DNA from: an uncultured Bacteroidales bacterium
Lineage (GTDB): Bacteria; Bacteroidota; Bacteroidia; Bacteroidales; Paludibacteraceae
Length of the DNA stretch: 43,795 nt
NCBI GenBank assembly: GCA_937911235.1
Contig: CALDPN010000131.1
Span: forward strand, 1 to 43,795
Reading direction: 5' to 3'
Position 1 is the first letter of the stretch. The number at the start of each line of letters is the position of its first letter. Position numbers and translations under genes: made by a program. Of the stretch, positions 1-8,464 are shown piece by piece. The notes below the pieces were generated by a model. The model was not told the DNA's origin, made no database searches, and worked only from the letters and a program-made list of their open reading frames with translations.

Positions 1-63
1 GAACAACCGGAGTTTACTAACGTAAATGAGGATTGTGAGGACAAGGGCAACGAGACGTGTTGA
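1..63 (+). CDS. Possible C-terminal end of an unidentified gene cut by the window edge
   Basis: Frame 1 on the plus strand is open from the first base to a TGA at 61-63. It gives about 20 residues ending in Asn-Glu-Thr-Cys. I do not recognise the peptide and it is too short to assign. The last codons (ACG TGT TGA) lie in a dispersed repeat that also ends the TPR gene near 13780, so this could be the tail of a gene whose 3' end was replaced by the repeat. If real, the gene converges on queF. It could equally be non-coding repeat sequence. Confidence 0.22.
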   Translation, partial: EQPEFTNVNEDCEDKGNETC

Positions 64-78
64 TGACCAACGGGAATA
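13..78 (+). repeat. Dispersed repeat, copy A
   Basis: The core GACGTGTTGATGA at 54-66, followed by CC and GGGAATA at 72-78, recurs on the minus strand at 13741-13789. Relative to that copy, this one lacks about 21 nt between two TTGATGA direct repeats. The preceding part (about 20-47) also resembles the other copy's unit from ACGT to AAGGG. The nature of the repeat is unknown. It lies downstream of the minus-strand queC/queF operon. Confidence 0.5.
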
Positions 79-79
79 A

Positions 80-102
80 AAGAGCCCTTTAAATGAGCTC
101 TT
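80..102 (-). terminator. Rho-independent terminator of the queF operon
   Basis: A 6-bp stem (AAGAGC with GCTCTT) and an 11-nt loop are followed on the minus strand by TTTTATT. The hairpin overlaps the queF stop codon. This is a reasonable but modest terminator for the DUF349-rluB-queC-queF transcript. Confidence 0.6.
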
Positions 103-562
103 ATCTATTATCAACTTTTTCTAATTGCATATCATGATTTTGCAGACGATACCAAGCTAACTCTTCATACTTGGTGCCTGGGCGACCATAATTTGCGTAT
201 GGGTCTATGCTTATGCCACCGCGTGGAAGGAATTTACCTGTTACCTCTATGTATTTAGGGTCCATAAGTTTGATAAGGTCTTTCATAATAATGTTTACAC
301 AATCTTCATGAAAATCTCCCCTATTACGGAAACTAAATAGATAAAGCTTAAGCGATTTGCTTTCCACCATTTTTTCATCGGGAATATAACTAATATAAAT
401 GGTAGCAAAGTCTGGTTGAGATGTAATTGGGCAAAGGCTTGTAAACTCAGGGCAATTGAATTTTACAAAATAATCGTTGCCTTTGTGTTTGTTCTCAAAA
501 TATTCTAGCACCTCTGGTGCATAGTCTGTTGGGTATTTTGTATTTGCTGAACCTAATAACAT
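101..562 (-). CDS. queF: NADPH-dependent 7-cyano-7-deazaguanine reductase
   Basis: QueF reduces preQ0 to preQ1 in queuosine biosynthesis in the cytoplasm. The 153-residue length fits the short, unimodular (type I) QueF. The catalytic cysteine is probably Cys44 in FTSLCPIT, with Asp51 a few residues on. The family signature ESKSLKLY is at 67-74 and His85-Glu86 follow, as expected for the substrate pocket. The gene starts 8 nt after the queC stop and is the last gene of a minus-strand operon. QueC makes the substrate, so the pair is functionally coherent. No queD or queE is visible in the window. Confidence 0.95.
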   Translation of the reverse strand: MLLGSANTKYPTDYAPEVLEYFENKHKGNDYFVKFNCPEFTSLCPITSQPDFATIYISYIPDEKMVESKSLKLYLFSFRNRGDFHEDCVNIIMKDLIKLMDPKYIEVTGKFLPRGGISIDPYANYGRPGTKYEELAWYRLQNHDMQLEKVDNR

Positions 563-570
563 AATAAAAG

Positions 571-591
571 TTAGGAGTTAGGAGTTAGGAG
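571..591. repeat. Heptanucleotide tandem repeat (TTAGGAG)x3
   Basis: Three exact copies of TTAGGAG are followed by TTTTAAA. The repeat sits at the 3' end of queC and supplies its stop codon. Related arrays lie at 13698-13725 (degenerate) and 43421-43455 (five copies). Confidence 0.9.
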
Positions 592-1251
592 TTTTAAATA
601 TTGTTCTAAACCTCTACGGCGTAGCGTACACGCTGGGCAATGACCGCAGCCATCACCTTGAATGCCGTTGTAGCAAGTAAGAGTTTTTTCTCTAATATAA
701 TCAAGTTTACCCAATTTATCGGCAAGTTCCCATGTTTGAGCCTTGGTAAGCCACATAAGTGGAGTATGAATTACATAAGAGTAATCCATAGACAAATTGA
801 GAGTCACATTGAGAGATTTTATAAAAACATCACGACAATCTGGGTATCCGCTAAAGTCTGTTTCGCACACACCTGTTACTATATGGCGAATGTCTTTACC
901 CTTGGCAAGCACTGCAGCAAAGGTAAGAAATAGCATATTTCTGCCTTCCACAAGACTGTTTGGAGCAGTTTTACCATCTGGAATAGCCTCATCCACCTCA
1001 ATATCACTTCTAGTGAGCGAATTTGGAGCAAGTTGGTTTAGCAGTGCCATATCCAGAATGTGATGTTCCAAACCAAGTTCCTCTGCTATTGCTTTAGCGC
1101 ATTCTATCTCTTTCACGTGACGTTGACCATAGTCGAATGTAACCAAAATTACATCTTTAAATTGTTCCAACGCCCAAAAAAGACAAGTGGTAGAGTCTTG
1201 TCCACCACTAAATACCACTATTGCCTTTTCTTCTTTTAAAATCTTCGACAT
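571..1251 (-). CDS. queC: 7-cyano-7-deazaguanine synthase
   Basis: QueC converts 7-carboxy-7-deazaguanine to preQ0 with ATP and ammonia. The PP-loop motif SGGQDS is at 15-20. The zinc ligands are Cys193, Cys202, Cys205 and Cys208 near the C terminus. Length (226 aa) is normal. The last six residues, LLTPNS, and the stop codon are encoded by the TTAGGAG tandem repeat. The same tail ends the dxs fragment at 43435, so it is a repeat-derived extension rather than a conserved part of QueC. The gene lies between rluB (20-nt gap) and queF (8-nt gap). Confidence 0.96.
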   Translation of the reverse strand: MSKILKEEKAIVVFSGGQDSTTCLFWALEQFKDVILVTFDYGQRHVKEIECAKAIAEELGLEHHILDMALLNQLAPNSLTRSDIEVDEAIPDGKTAPNSLVEGRNMLFLTFAAVLAKGKDIRHIVTGVCETDFSGYPDCRDVFIKSLNVTLNLSMDYSYVIHTPLMWLTKAQTWELADKLGKLDYIREKTLTCYNGIQGDGCGHCPACTLRRRGLEQYLKLLTPNS

Positions 1252-1271
1252 ATTAAATCTTAGACTTAAAT

Positions 1272-2012
1272 TTATTCAAAAGCCCCCATTTTAAGAGCGT
1301 TTACTTCTTGCTCTGTTAAGTGACGCCAACGTCCACGAGGCAAATTATATTTGGTTAAACCTGCGAAATAAACTCTGTCTAGTTTTTCAACTTTATAACC
1401 TAAGTGTTCAAAAATTCTACGCACAATACGGTTACGTCCAGAGTGAATTTCAATACCAATTTCTTTGCGTTTACCGTCTTTTACATATTCTAGTTCGTCT
1501 GCTTGAATAAAACCGTCTTCAAGTTGGAAACCTTTAAGAATTTTGTCGTAGTCTTCTTTTTCAAGTGGTTTATCTATGCTCACTTGATAAATTTTCTTTT
1601 TCTCGAAACGTGGGTGTGTAAGTTTGTCGGCTAGTTGTCCGTCGTTTGTAAGTAGAAGTACACCTGTGGTATTACGGTCTAAACGACCAACGGGATAAAT
1701 TCTTTCAGAGCAAGCACCACGTACAATATCTAGCACTGTGATACGACCACGAGGGTCTGTCACGGTGGTTACACAGTTTTTTGGTTTATTTAAAAGCACA
1801 TATACTTTCTTTTCAGATTGTACAAGTTGGTCGTGAAACATTACCTTGTCGGTAGGTTTTACTTTGGTGCCTAGTTCTGTCACCACTTGACCATTAACTG
1901 TTACTACACCAGCTTGAATATATACATCTGCGTCCCTACGAGAACATACGCCAGCATTAGATAATACTCTGTTTAGGCGTATGGTACCATCATTACTAAT
2001 TTTCTTCTGCAT
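1272..2012 (-). CDS. rluB: RluB/RsuA-family rRNA pseudouridine synthase
   Basis: This enzyme isomerises uridine in ribosomal RNA. An S4 RNA-binding domain occupies about residues 11-60. The catalytic domain carries GRLDRNTTG with catalytic Asp112, the RsuA/RluB/E/F signature. At 246 residues it is a normal stand-alone family member; the exact rRNA position (RluB, RluE, RluF or RsuA type) cannot be fixed from sequence alone. Its first 17 nt overlap the end of the DUF349 gene, which suggests translational coupling. Confidence 0.85.
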   Translation of the reverse strand: MQKKISNDGTIRLNRVLSNAGVCSRRDADVYIQAGVVTVNGQVVTELGTKVKPTDKVMFHDQLVQSEKKVYVLLNKPKNCVTTVTDPRGRITVLDIVRGACSERIYPVGRLDRNTTGVLLLTNDGQLADKLTHPRFEKKKIYQVSIDKPLEKEDYDKILKGFQLEDGFIQADELEYVKDGKRKEIGIEIHSGRNRIVRRIFEHLGYKVEKLDRVYFAGLTKYNLPRGRWRHLTEQEVNALKMGAFE

Positions 2013-3453
2013 TTCTAATTTTTTCTTCTAAAGCTTTTATCTTTTTAACTAATTCTACTTGGTCGTTCTTAAGTTTTTCTATTTGTTTAAGCATCTCATT
2101 CACAAGTGGATTGTCTTCTTTAGACTTTCCTAAACTTAAGAAACCAATATTATTTTCGCGCGTTGCAATTGTGGCACGATTTGCTTCGTATGCACGAATA
2201 AGTTTGTCTCTTTCTTTTCTTATTACATTGATAGATTTTTCACCCTCTTGAGCTTTTGCTTTTGCTTCAAAGAATGCGTCGCAAGCTGAATTGAATTTTT
2301 TCCAGATTTGTTCTGAAATTTTATTTGGCACAGGACCAATTTTTTTCCATTGCTTTTGAAGTGCAATGAATTTTTCGGTAGTGCTTCTCCAAGATGTGCT
2401 TGTTTTTAGTTCTTCTGCTTTTGCAATAAGTTCTTTTTTAGCTTTCAAATTTGCAGAAAGTTTATCTTTTGCCGATTTGTAGAACTCACTTTTAGCAGCA
2501 AATAGCGCATCACAAGCAGCTCTAAAGCGTTCATAGATTTTTGTATTGTTTTTCTTTGGAGCAAAGCCAATTTTCTTCCAATCTGCTTGAATAGCAAGTA
2601 CTTGTTCGGTAACTTTTTCCCATTCTTTATATGAAGAAATCTTTGTTACGTCTATAGCCTCAATTTTTTCGCATAGAGCTGTTTTATTCTTTAAGTTTTC
2701 TACCTCTTCTTCTTTTTTAGATTGATAGAACACTGCGTGCTCTTTGTTAATTATATCTGAAGCTTCTTTAAATCTATTCCAAATTTCATCGCGATACTCT
2801 CTAGAAACAGGACCAAGTTCTCTCCATTCTGCATGAAGCGCTTGAAGTTTTTGGAATGCAACATTAAGTTGTTTTTCTTCTTTTAATTTTTCAGCAGCCT
2901 CACAAAGGGCAATTTTTGCTTCTAAATTTTTCTTGAAGTCGTAATCTCTAAGTTCGTTGCTTATTTTTACGAAATCATAGAATTTTTCAATTAAAACTTG
3001 ATATTTTTTTACTAGGTCGTTATATTTATTTTGTTGCACCTCGCCTGCTTCCTTCCATGCTTGTTGAAGTTCACGCACTTGAGGGAACAATTTATCTACA
3101 TTTTCAGGATTTTCCACTAGTGTTGAAAGCTGTTCAAGAATAACTTTTTTTCTTTCAAATGCTTTTTCACTTTCTAGTTCTGCATTCTTAATTTGCTCGG
3201 CACGAACACGTTTAAAATCTTCAAGTATCTCCTTAAAACGCTCCTCTTCTGGGCACTCAAAGCTCCACGAGTCTTCGTCGTTTCCTGCTTCTAGCCATTG
3301 TTTTTTACTTTCGCTCATTAATGCTTCTTTTGTCTTGTAAAATAAAGCTTTTAAGCGAGTTATTTCCACACGAGGGGCATCGCCCTTAAGAGAGTTTTCA
3401 GTTTGAAGAATTATTTCTTCTAAACTAACCATTTTTTCTTCAACTTGTTCCAT
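1996..3453 (-). CDS. DUF349 repeat protein
   Basis: This is a 485-residue, highly charged, alpha-helical and probably coiled-coil protein. It contains at least four copies of a tryptophan-centred unit (for example AEWRELGPV, ADWKKIGFAP and KQWKKIGPVP), typical of DUF349. Function is not established; the family is cytoplasmic and common in Bacteroidota. The frame can be extended to a TTG at 3465, but I chose the ATG at 3453, which lies about 30 nt downstream of a good -7 box (3483-3490). It heads the rluB-queC-queF operon and is divergent from thrA. Confidence 0.85.
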   Translation of the reverse strand: MEQVEEKMVSLEEIILQTENSLKGDAPRVEITRLKALFYKTKEALMSESKKQWLEAGNDEDSWSFECPEEERFKEILEDFKRVRAEQIKNAELESEKAFERKKVILEQLSTLVENPENVDKLFPQVRELQQAWKEAGEVQQNKYNDLVKKYQVLIEKFYDFVKISNELRDYDFKKNLEAKIALCEAAEKLKEEKQLNVAFQKLQALHAEWRELGPVSREYRDEIWNRFKEASDIINKEHAVFYQSKKEEEVENLKNKTALCEKIEAIDVTKISSYKEWEKVTEQVLAIQADWKKIGFAPKKNNTKIYERFRAACDALFAAKSEFYKSAKDKLSANLKAKKELIAKAEELKTSTSWRSTTEKFIALQKQWKKIGPVPNKISEQIWKKFNSACDAFFEAKAKAQEGEKSINVIRKERDKLIRAYEANRATIATRENNIGFLSLGKSKEDNPLVNEMLKQIEKLKNDQVELVKKIKALEEKIRNAEEN

Positions 3454-3482
3454 AGCGCTAAACAAATACGTTACACAAGATG

Positions 3483-3490
3483 CAAATATA
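3483..3490 (-). promoter_or_regulatory. Promoter -7 box of the DUF349-rluB-queCF operon
   Basis: The minus strand reads TATATTTG, a full match to the Bacteroidota TAnnTTTG box. A clear TTTG at -33 is not seen. The predicted start site near 3479 leaves a leader of about 26 nt before the ATG at 3453. Confidence 0.6.
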
Positions 3491-3574
3491 ACATTTTTAT
3501 CGAATAAATACTATTTTTAGCAAGATTTTTATCATTTTTAGCACCGCATATTTCTATATTCGGCAAAAAAATCG

Positions 3575-3582
3575 TAATATTG
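3575..3582 (+). promoter_or_regulatory. Probable -7 box of the thrA operon
   Basis: TAATATTG differs from TAnnTTTG at one position. It would give a leader of about 38 nt before the thrA ATG. No leader peptide rich in Thr or Ile codons is visible, so classical attenuation is not suggested. Confidence 0.4.
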
Positions 3583-3623
3583 CATAATTTTTACAAATCG
3601 TATTAAATTTAATTTTTTTGAAC

Positions 3624-6050
3624 ATGAAAGTATTAAAATTCGGCGGAACATCCGTAGGTTCCGTAGAAAGCATTCAGAGAGTAAAGAAAATAGTTGATGC
3701 AATGGCAGACCCAGCCATTGTGGTTGTATCAGCAGTGGGCGGCATTACAGACAAACTTATTGCCACTACCACGAAAGCAGTTGCTGCTGACGCTACATAC
3801 ACCACAGATTTTGAGACCATTTGTAAAATTCACAACAATATCATCGACGGAGTTGTACCTGCCGATAAACTTAATTCTGTTAAAGAACAAGTAAACGTTC
3901 TTTTAGAAGAAGTTGGAACAATATTGAAAGGAATTGAAGGTATCGAATCTATCTCTAGCAAAGATATGGACCTTGTGGTTAGCTATGGTGAAAGAATTTC
4001 TTCTATCATTGTGGCTTCTGTGCTTGATGCAAAACACTGGAATTCTTTAGAACTAGTGAAAACCGACAAAAGCGTTAAGAAAAACGTTCTTAATGCAGAA
4101 CTTACCTACTCAAACTTAGACAGAACTTACAACGGTGAAAACAGAGTGGTAATGGGTGGTTTCATTTCTACTGATGCAGAAACAGGAGAGATTACAAACT
4201 TAGGTCGCGGCGGCTCAGACTACACTGCTGCTATTGTGGCTAGTGCACTAAATGCAGAAGCACTAGAAATTTGGACAGACGTAGATGGTTTCCTAACAGC
4301 AGATCCACGCCTTGTGCGCAACGCATATACTATCGAAAATATGTCTTACATCGAAGCAGTTGAGCTATCAAACTTTGGTGCTAAAGTAATTTATCCTCCT
4401 ACCATTTATCCTGTTTACGAAAAGAACATTCCTTTATATATAAGAAACTCTTACAACCCAGAATTTAAAGGAACTAAGATTTCAGGACAAAAATCTACAG
4501 AAGGTAAAGCTATTAAAGGTATTTCTTCTATCAACGATACTTGCCTTATCACCCTACAAGGTATGGGTATGGTAGGTGTAAGCGGCATTAGCTCTCGCAC
4601 ATTCCAAGCTCTTGCAAACCAAGGTATCAGTGTTTTCTTAATTTCTCAAGCATCTTCAGAAAACTCTACCACATTTGCAATTAGAAACGAAGAGGCAGAA
4701 GTTGCTGTTCAAGCACTTAAAGAAGAATTTAAAGCTGAACTTGAAAACGGTGAAATTTGGTCTATCGAACCTCAAAAAGACCTTGCTACTGTAGCAATCG
4801 TGGGCGACAATATGCGTCACAATATGGGTCTTGCAGGCAAACTATTCGACACCTTAGGCAGAAGCGGCATTAATATTATTGCTTGCGCTCAAGGTGCTTC
4901 AGAAACCAACATTTCATTTGTAATTAAACGTAAATATTTAACTAAAGCGCTTAACGTGTTACACGATGCATTTTTCTTAGCAGATTACCAAGTATTAAAT
5001 ATATTCTTGGTAGGCACAGGTACTGTTGGCGGTAGCCTTCTTGAACAAATCGAACACCAACAAGGAAAAATCCTTAAACAAAATAGTGTAAAACTAAATG
5101 TAGTAGGTATTACCGATATCAACGGTTCTGTATTCGACGAAAATGGTATCGACCTTAAAAACTACCAAGAAATCCTTAAAGAAAAAGGTATTCCTACAAA
5201 ACCAGAAGACATTAAAAACAAGATTATTGAAATGAACTTGTTCAACTCTGTGTTTGTAGACTGTACAGCAAGTGCTGCCATTGCAAGTTTATACCTAGAT
5301 CTTCTTAAAAACAATATTTCTGTGGTAGCTGCAAACAAAACTGCTACATCTGGACCATACGCTCTTTATGAAGAACTAAAAAATACAGCTCGCCAAAAAG
5401 GTATCAAATATCTATTTGAAACCAACGTAGGTGCAGGTCTTCCAATTATCAACACTATGAACAGCTTAATTAATAGTGGTGACCGCATCTTAAAAATTGA
5501 AGCTGTGCTTTCTGGTACACTTAACTATATCTTCAACACTATTAGCGAAACTATTCCATTCTCTAAAACAATTGAGATGGCAAAAGAAGCTCGCTTTGCA
5601 GAACCAGACCCACGTATCGACCTTAGCGGTACCGACGTTATTCGTAAAATCGTTATTCTTGCTCGCGAATCTGGTTACAAAGTGGAACAAGCAGACGTGA
5701 AGAAAAACCTATTTGTGCCAGACAAATACTTCGAAGGTACTCTAGAAGATTTCTGGGCAACTATTTCTGAACTAGACGCTGAATTTGAAGAAAAACGCAA
5801 ACAACTTGCAGCTGAAAATAAAAAATACCGCTTCGTAGCTACTATGAAAGAAGGTGTTTGTGAAGTAGGTCTTCAAGCAGTGAGCGCTTCTCACCCATTC
5901 TACGACCTAGAAGGAAGTAACAATATCGTTACCATCCAAACAGAACGCTACTTCAACGATCCTATGATTATTAAAGGTTACGGTGCAGGTGCTAGCGTTA
6001 CTGCTGCTGGTGTGTTTGGCGATATTATGAGCATTGCAAACATTAGATAA
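3624..6050 (+). CDS. thrA: Bifunctional aspartokinase / homoserine dehydrogenase
   Basis: The 808-residue fusion catalyses the first and third steps from aspartate to homoserine (Thr, Met, Ile branch). The aspartokinase part begins with KFGGTSVG and has the GRGGSDYTA motif near 195. Two ACT-type regulatory segments follow (about 310-450), predicting feedback control. The dehydrogenase begins with the Rossmann motif VGTGTVGGS near 470. The start is ATG 3624; an upstream TTG at 3618 is unlikely. The stop codon overlaps the ATG of the next gene by one base. Its 5' end is nearly identical to that of lysC (25942). It heads a five-gene operon with glmM and asnA. Confidence 0.97.
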   Translation: MKVLKFGGTSVGSVESIQRVKKIVDAMADPAIVVVSAVGGITDKLIATTTKAVAADATYTTDFETICKIHNNIIDGVVPADKLNSVKEQVNVLLEEVGTILKGIEGIESISSKDMDLVVSYGERISSIIVASVLDAKHWNSLELVKTDKSVKKNVLNAELTYSNLDRTYNGENRVVMGGFISTDAETGEITNLGRGGSDYTAAIVASALNAEALEIWTDVDGFLTADPRLVRNAYTIENMSYIEAVELSNFGAKVIYPPTIYPVYEKNIPLYIRNSYNPEFKGTKISGQKSTEGKAIKGISSINDTCLITLQGMGMVGVSGISSRTFQALANQGISVFLISQASSENSTTFAIRNEEAEVAVQALKEEFKAELENGEIWSIEPQKDLATVAIVGDNMRHNMGLAGKLFDTLGRSGINIIACAQGASETNISFVIKRKYLTKALNVLHDAFFLADYQVLNIFLVGTGTVGGSLLEQIEHQQGKILKQNSVKLNVVGITDINGSVFDENGIDLKNYQEILKEKGIPTKPEDIKNKIIEMNLFNSVFVDCTASAAIASLYLDLLKNNISVVAANKTATSGPYALYEELKNTARQKGIKYLFETNVGAGLPIINTMNSLINSGDRILKIEAVLSGTLNYIFNTISETIPFSKTIEMAKEARFAEPDPRIDLSGTDVIRKIVILARESGYKVEQADVKKNLFVPDKYFEGTLEDFWATISELDAEFEEKRKQLAAENKKYRFVATMKEGVCEVGLQAVSASHPFYDLEGSNNIVTIQTERYFNDPMIIKGYGAGASVTAAGVFGDIMSIANIR

Positions 6051-6559
6051 TGAGAGTATTTCTTATATTTTCATGCCTTGTAATGATGTGTTGTTGCACT
6101 CGAAAGAGTGCGCAACTTCCATCTAATAAAGAGTTAGGAAATCCTACTAAGATGGACATGATGACATATAATAAAATGTGTATCGAGGCAGAAAACAAAG
6201 AAATACAAACATTTCTTGATAGTTCTAGTGTAAAATTTACAAAAGCCGATGCTGGTTATTGGTACAAAATTGTAAATACCAATAATGGAGCTAAAGTGAA
6301 TGGCATTGTTACAATAGAAGGTAATGTGGGAGTTTTGGGCGAAGAACCTTGTTATGAGTTAAATTCTCTTACTCTAAGACTTGGAAAGAGAGACCATACT
6401 AAAGTATTAGACCTTGCACTTGTAGATGCAAAAGTGGGCGATGAAATTTGGATACTGTCCCCTTCTTCACTAGCCTACGGCATAAAAGGCATTACAGATT
6501 GTATTACATCTAGAACACCTGTTCTATATAAAATAAAAGTATTAAAAACGAATGAATAA
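6050..6559 (+). CDS. FKBP-like peptidyl-prolyl isomerase lipoprotein
   Basis: This 169-residue protein has an N-terminal hydrophobic segment ending in a Cys cluster (MMCCC, residues 12-16), consistent with a lipoprotein signal. The C-terminal half resembles FKBP-type isomerases, with a segment LSPSSLAYGIKG aligning to the family's L-P-x-x-L-A-Y-G active-site strand. Expected to act in the periplasm. The ATG overlaps the thrA stop (TAATG) and the 3' end overlaps the next gene by 8 nt, so it is translationally coupled. Isomerase activity is inferred; several usual FKBP pocket residues are not obvious. Confidence 0.65.
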   Translation: MRVFLIFSCLVMMCCCTRKSAQLPSNKELGNPTKMDMMTYNKMCIEAENKEIQTFLDSSSVKFTKADAGYWYKIVNTNNGAKVNGIVTIEGNVGVLGEEPCYELNSLTLRLGKRDHTKVLDLALVDAKVGDEIWILSPSSLAYGIKGITDCITSRTPVLYKIKVLKTNE

Positions 6560-7079
6560 ACTAACAATTATAGGATTACTAGTTCTAACACTTCTTTTTG
6601 GAGCATGTAAAACAGAAAACTATGCAAAAAAAAGAAAAGCAGAACAAAAGAAATTTAGTGAATACAAAACAGCACGCAATCTAGAACTTTCTAGAGACTC
6701 TGCTTATTGTTTCTCACTTCCTGCTCCATGGCCTGAAAATCTATATTTTGAAACTCACAGAGGCACATACATTCGTCTTATCGAAAGAGAAGGAGAAAAA
6801 AGAACTATTTCAAATGGTAATACTGTAATTTTAAGATACAGAGCATACGACCTAGACGGCAACGAATACGGAAACAACATAGAAGGTCGCGAAGGCTACG
6901 TATATGTTTATTCTCCAAATGGATACTCTCCAAGTATCGCATTTATCGACGCGGCTTCATGCATAAGACACGAAGATAAATTTGAAATGTTAGTAGATTC
7001 TAAAGTGGGCACACAAGAACAAACAGAAGACGTTCTTACCATTAGAATCTTTATTGATGACACCACAATAACTAATTAA
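6552..7079 (+). CDS. Small lipoprotein, FKBP-like/DUF4827-type
   Basis: This is a 175-residue protein with a signal peptide and a lipobox ending at Cys19 (LLFGAC). The rest is a mixed alpha/beta domain with the strand pattern NGNTVILRYRAYDLDGNEYG, which is reminiscent of FKBP-fold proteins. It may belong to DUF4827, a Bacteroidales lipoprotein family; I assign that from memory and context. It overlaps the preceding lipoprotein by 8 nt and precedes glmM by 2 nt. No biochemical function can be assigned. Confidence 0.6.
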   Translation: MNKLTIIGLLVLTLLFGACKTENYAKKRKAEQKKFSEYKTARNLELSRDSAYCFSLPAPWPENLYFETHRGTYIRLIEREGEKRTISNGNTVILRYRAYDLDGNEYGNNIEGREGYVYVYSPNGYSPSIAFIDAASCIRHEDKFEMLVDSKVGTQEQTEDVLTIRIFIDDTTITN

Positions 7080-7081
7080 TT

Positions 7082-8464
7082 ATGACTTTAATCAAATCTA
7101 TTTCAGGTATTAGAGGCACAATCGGTGGCCCAGTTGGCGACGGACTAAGTCCTGTTGATGTAGTAAAATTTACATCTGCTTACGCTAAAATCATTCGTAA
7201 AAGTTCTACTATTAAAACCAATAAAATAGTAGTCGGTAGAGACGCTCGCCTTTCTGGCAAGATGGTAGAAAAACTTGTTTGTGGTACTCTTATGGGTATG
7301 GGATTTGACGTTGTAAATATTGGTTTAGCATCTACCCCAACCACAGAACTTGCTGTAACTATGGAAGGTGCTTGCGGTGGTATCATTCTTACAGCAAGTC
7401 ACAACCCAAAACAATGGAATGCACTAAAACTTCTAAATGAAAAAGGTGAATTCCTAAATAAAGAAGAAGGTGAAGAAGTGCTTGCACTAGCAGAAAACGA
7501 CGACTACGAATACGTAGAAGTAACCGAGCTAGGCAAAGAAATTAAAAAAGACTACACAGACAAACACATTGAAGCTGTACTTGGTCTTAAACTAGTAGAC
7601 GTGGAAGCAATTAAGAAAGCAAACTTCAAAGTTGCTCTAGACTGCGTAAACTCTGTGGGTGGCATTATCCTTCCAAAACTTCTTAACGCTCTTGGTGTAA
7701 ACACTGTTACAAGCCTTTATGGCGAGCCAACAGGTGATTTCCAACACAACCCAGAGCCACTAGAAAAGAACCTTCAAGACATTATGAATTTGATGGCTAA
7801 AGGCGAAAACGACGTGGCATTTGTGGTAGACCCAGACGTAGACCGTCTTGCTATCATCTCAGAAAACGGTGAAATGTTTGGCGAAGAATACACACTAGTG
7901 AGCGTGGCAGACTATGTGCTTTCTCACACTCCAGGTAATACAGTTTCAAACTTAAGTTCTACACGTGCCCTTAGCGACGTTACTCGCGCTCACGGCGGAA
8001 GTTATGAAGCTGCAGCTGTAGGCGAAGTAAACGTAGTTACCAAAATGAAAGCTACTAACGCTATTATTGGTGGTGAAGGCAACGGTGGTGTTATCTATCC
8101 AGAAAGCCACTATGGTAGAGACGCTCTTGTAGGTATTGCTCTATTCTTAAGCCACCTTGCTCACAAAGCTATGAAGGTATCTGAACTTAGAAAAACCTAC
8201 CCAGCATACTTTATTTCTAAACAAAAAATAGAACTTAGCCCTGCTATCGACGTAGATGCTATTCTAAAACAAGTGGAAGAAAAATTTGCATCAGAAAAAG
8301 TTAATACTATCGATGGTGTTAAAATCGACTTCCCAGAAAAATGGGTACACCTAAGAAAATCTAATACAGAACCTATCATTCGTATCTATGCAGAAGCAAA
8401 ATCTATGCAAGAAGCAGACGAGTTAGGTCAAGAAATTATAAACATTATCGAACAATTAGGATGA
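7082..8464 (+). CDS. glmM: Phosphoglucosamine mutase
   Basis: GlmM converts glucosamine-6-phosphate to glucosamine-1-phosphate for UDP-GlcNAc, peptidoglycan and lipopolysaccharide synthesis. The phosphoserine loop TASHNP has Ser106. The Mg2+ loop DPDVDRL (about residue 250), the sugar loop GEGNGG (about 330) and the phosphate-binding RKSNTEP near 425 are all present, in the order of the alpha-D-phosphohexomutase superfamily. Length (460 aa) is normal. A general phosphomannomutase/phosphoglucomutase activity is the alternative. The last 4 nt (ATGA) overlap the asnA start. Confidence 0.88.
   Translation: MTLIKSISGIRGTIGGPVGDGLSPVDVVKFTSAYAKIIRKSSTIKTNKIVVGRDARLSGKMVEKLVCGTLMGMGFDVVNIGLASTPTTELAVTMEGACGGIILTASHNPKQWNALKLLNEKGEFLNKEEGEEVLALAENDDYEYVEVTELGKEIKKDYTDKHIEAVLGLKLVDVEAIKKANFKVALDCVNSVGGIILPKLLNALGVNTVTSLYGEPTGDFQHNPEPLEKNLQDIMNLMAKGENDVAFVVDPDVDRLAIISENGEMFGEEYTLVSVADYVLSHTPGNTVSNLSSTRALSDVTRAHGGSYEAAAVGEVNVVTKMKATNAIIGGEGNGGVIYPESHYGRDALVGIALFLSHLAHKAMKVSELRKTYPAYFISKQKIELSPAIDVDAILKQVEEKFASEKVNTIDGVKIDFPEKWVHLRKSNTEPIIRIYAEAKSMQEADELGQEIINIIEQLG

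Noticed and set aside
571..591. TTAGGAG arrays as telomere-like or replication-origin sequence
   Set aside because: Arrays are only 21-35 bp, occur several times inside operons and lack DnaA boxes or other origin features.
3586..3623. Threonine/isoleucine attenuator in the thrA leader
   Set aside because: No leader peptide with Thr or Ile codon runs and no terminator/antiterminator pair could be found in the short leader.
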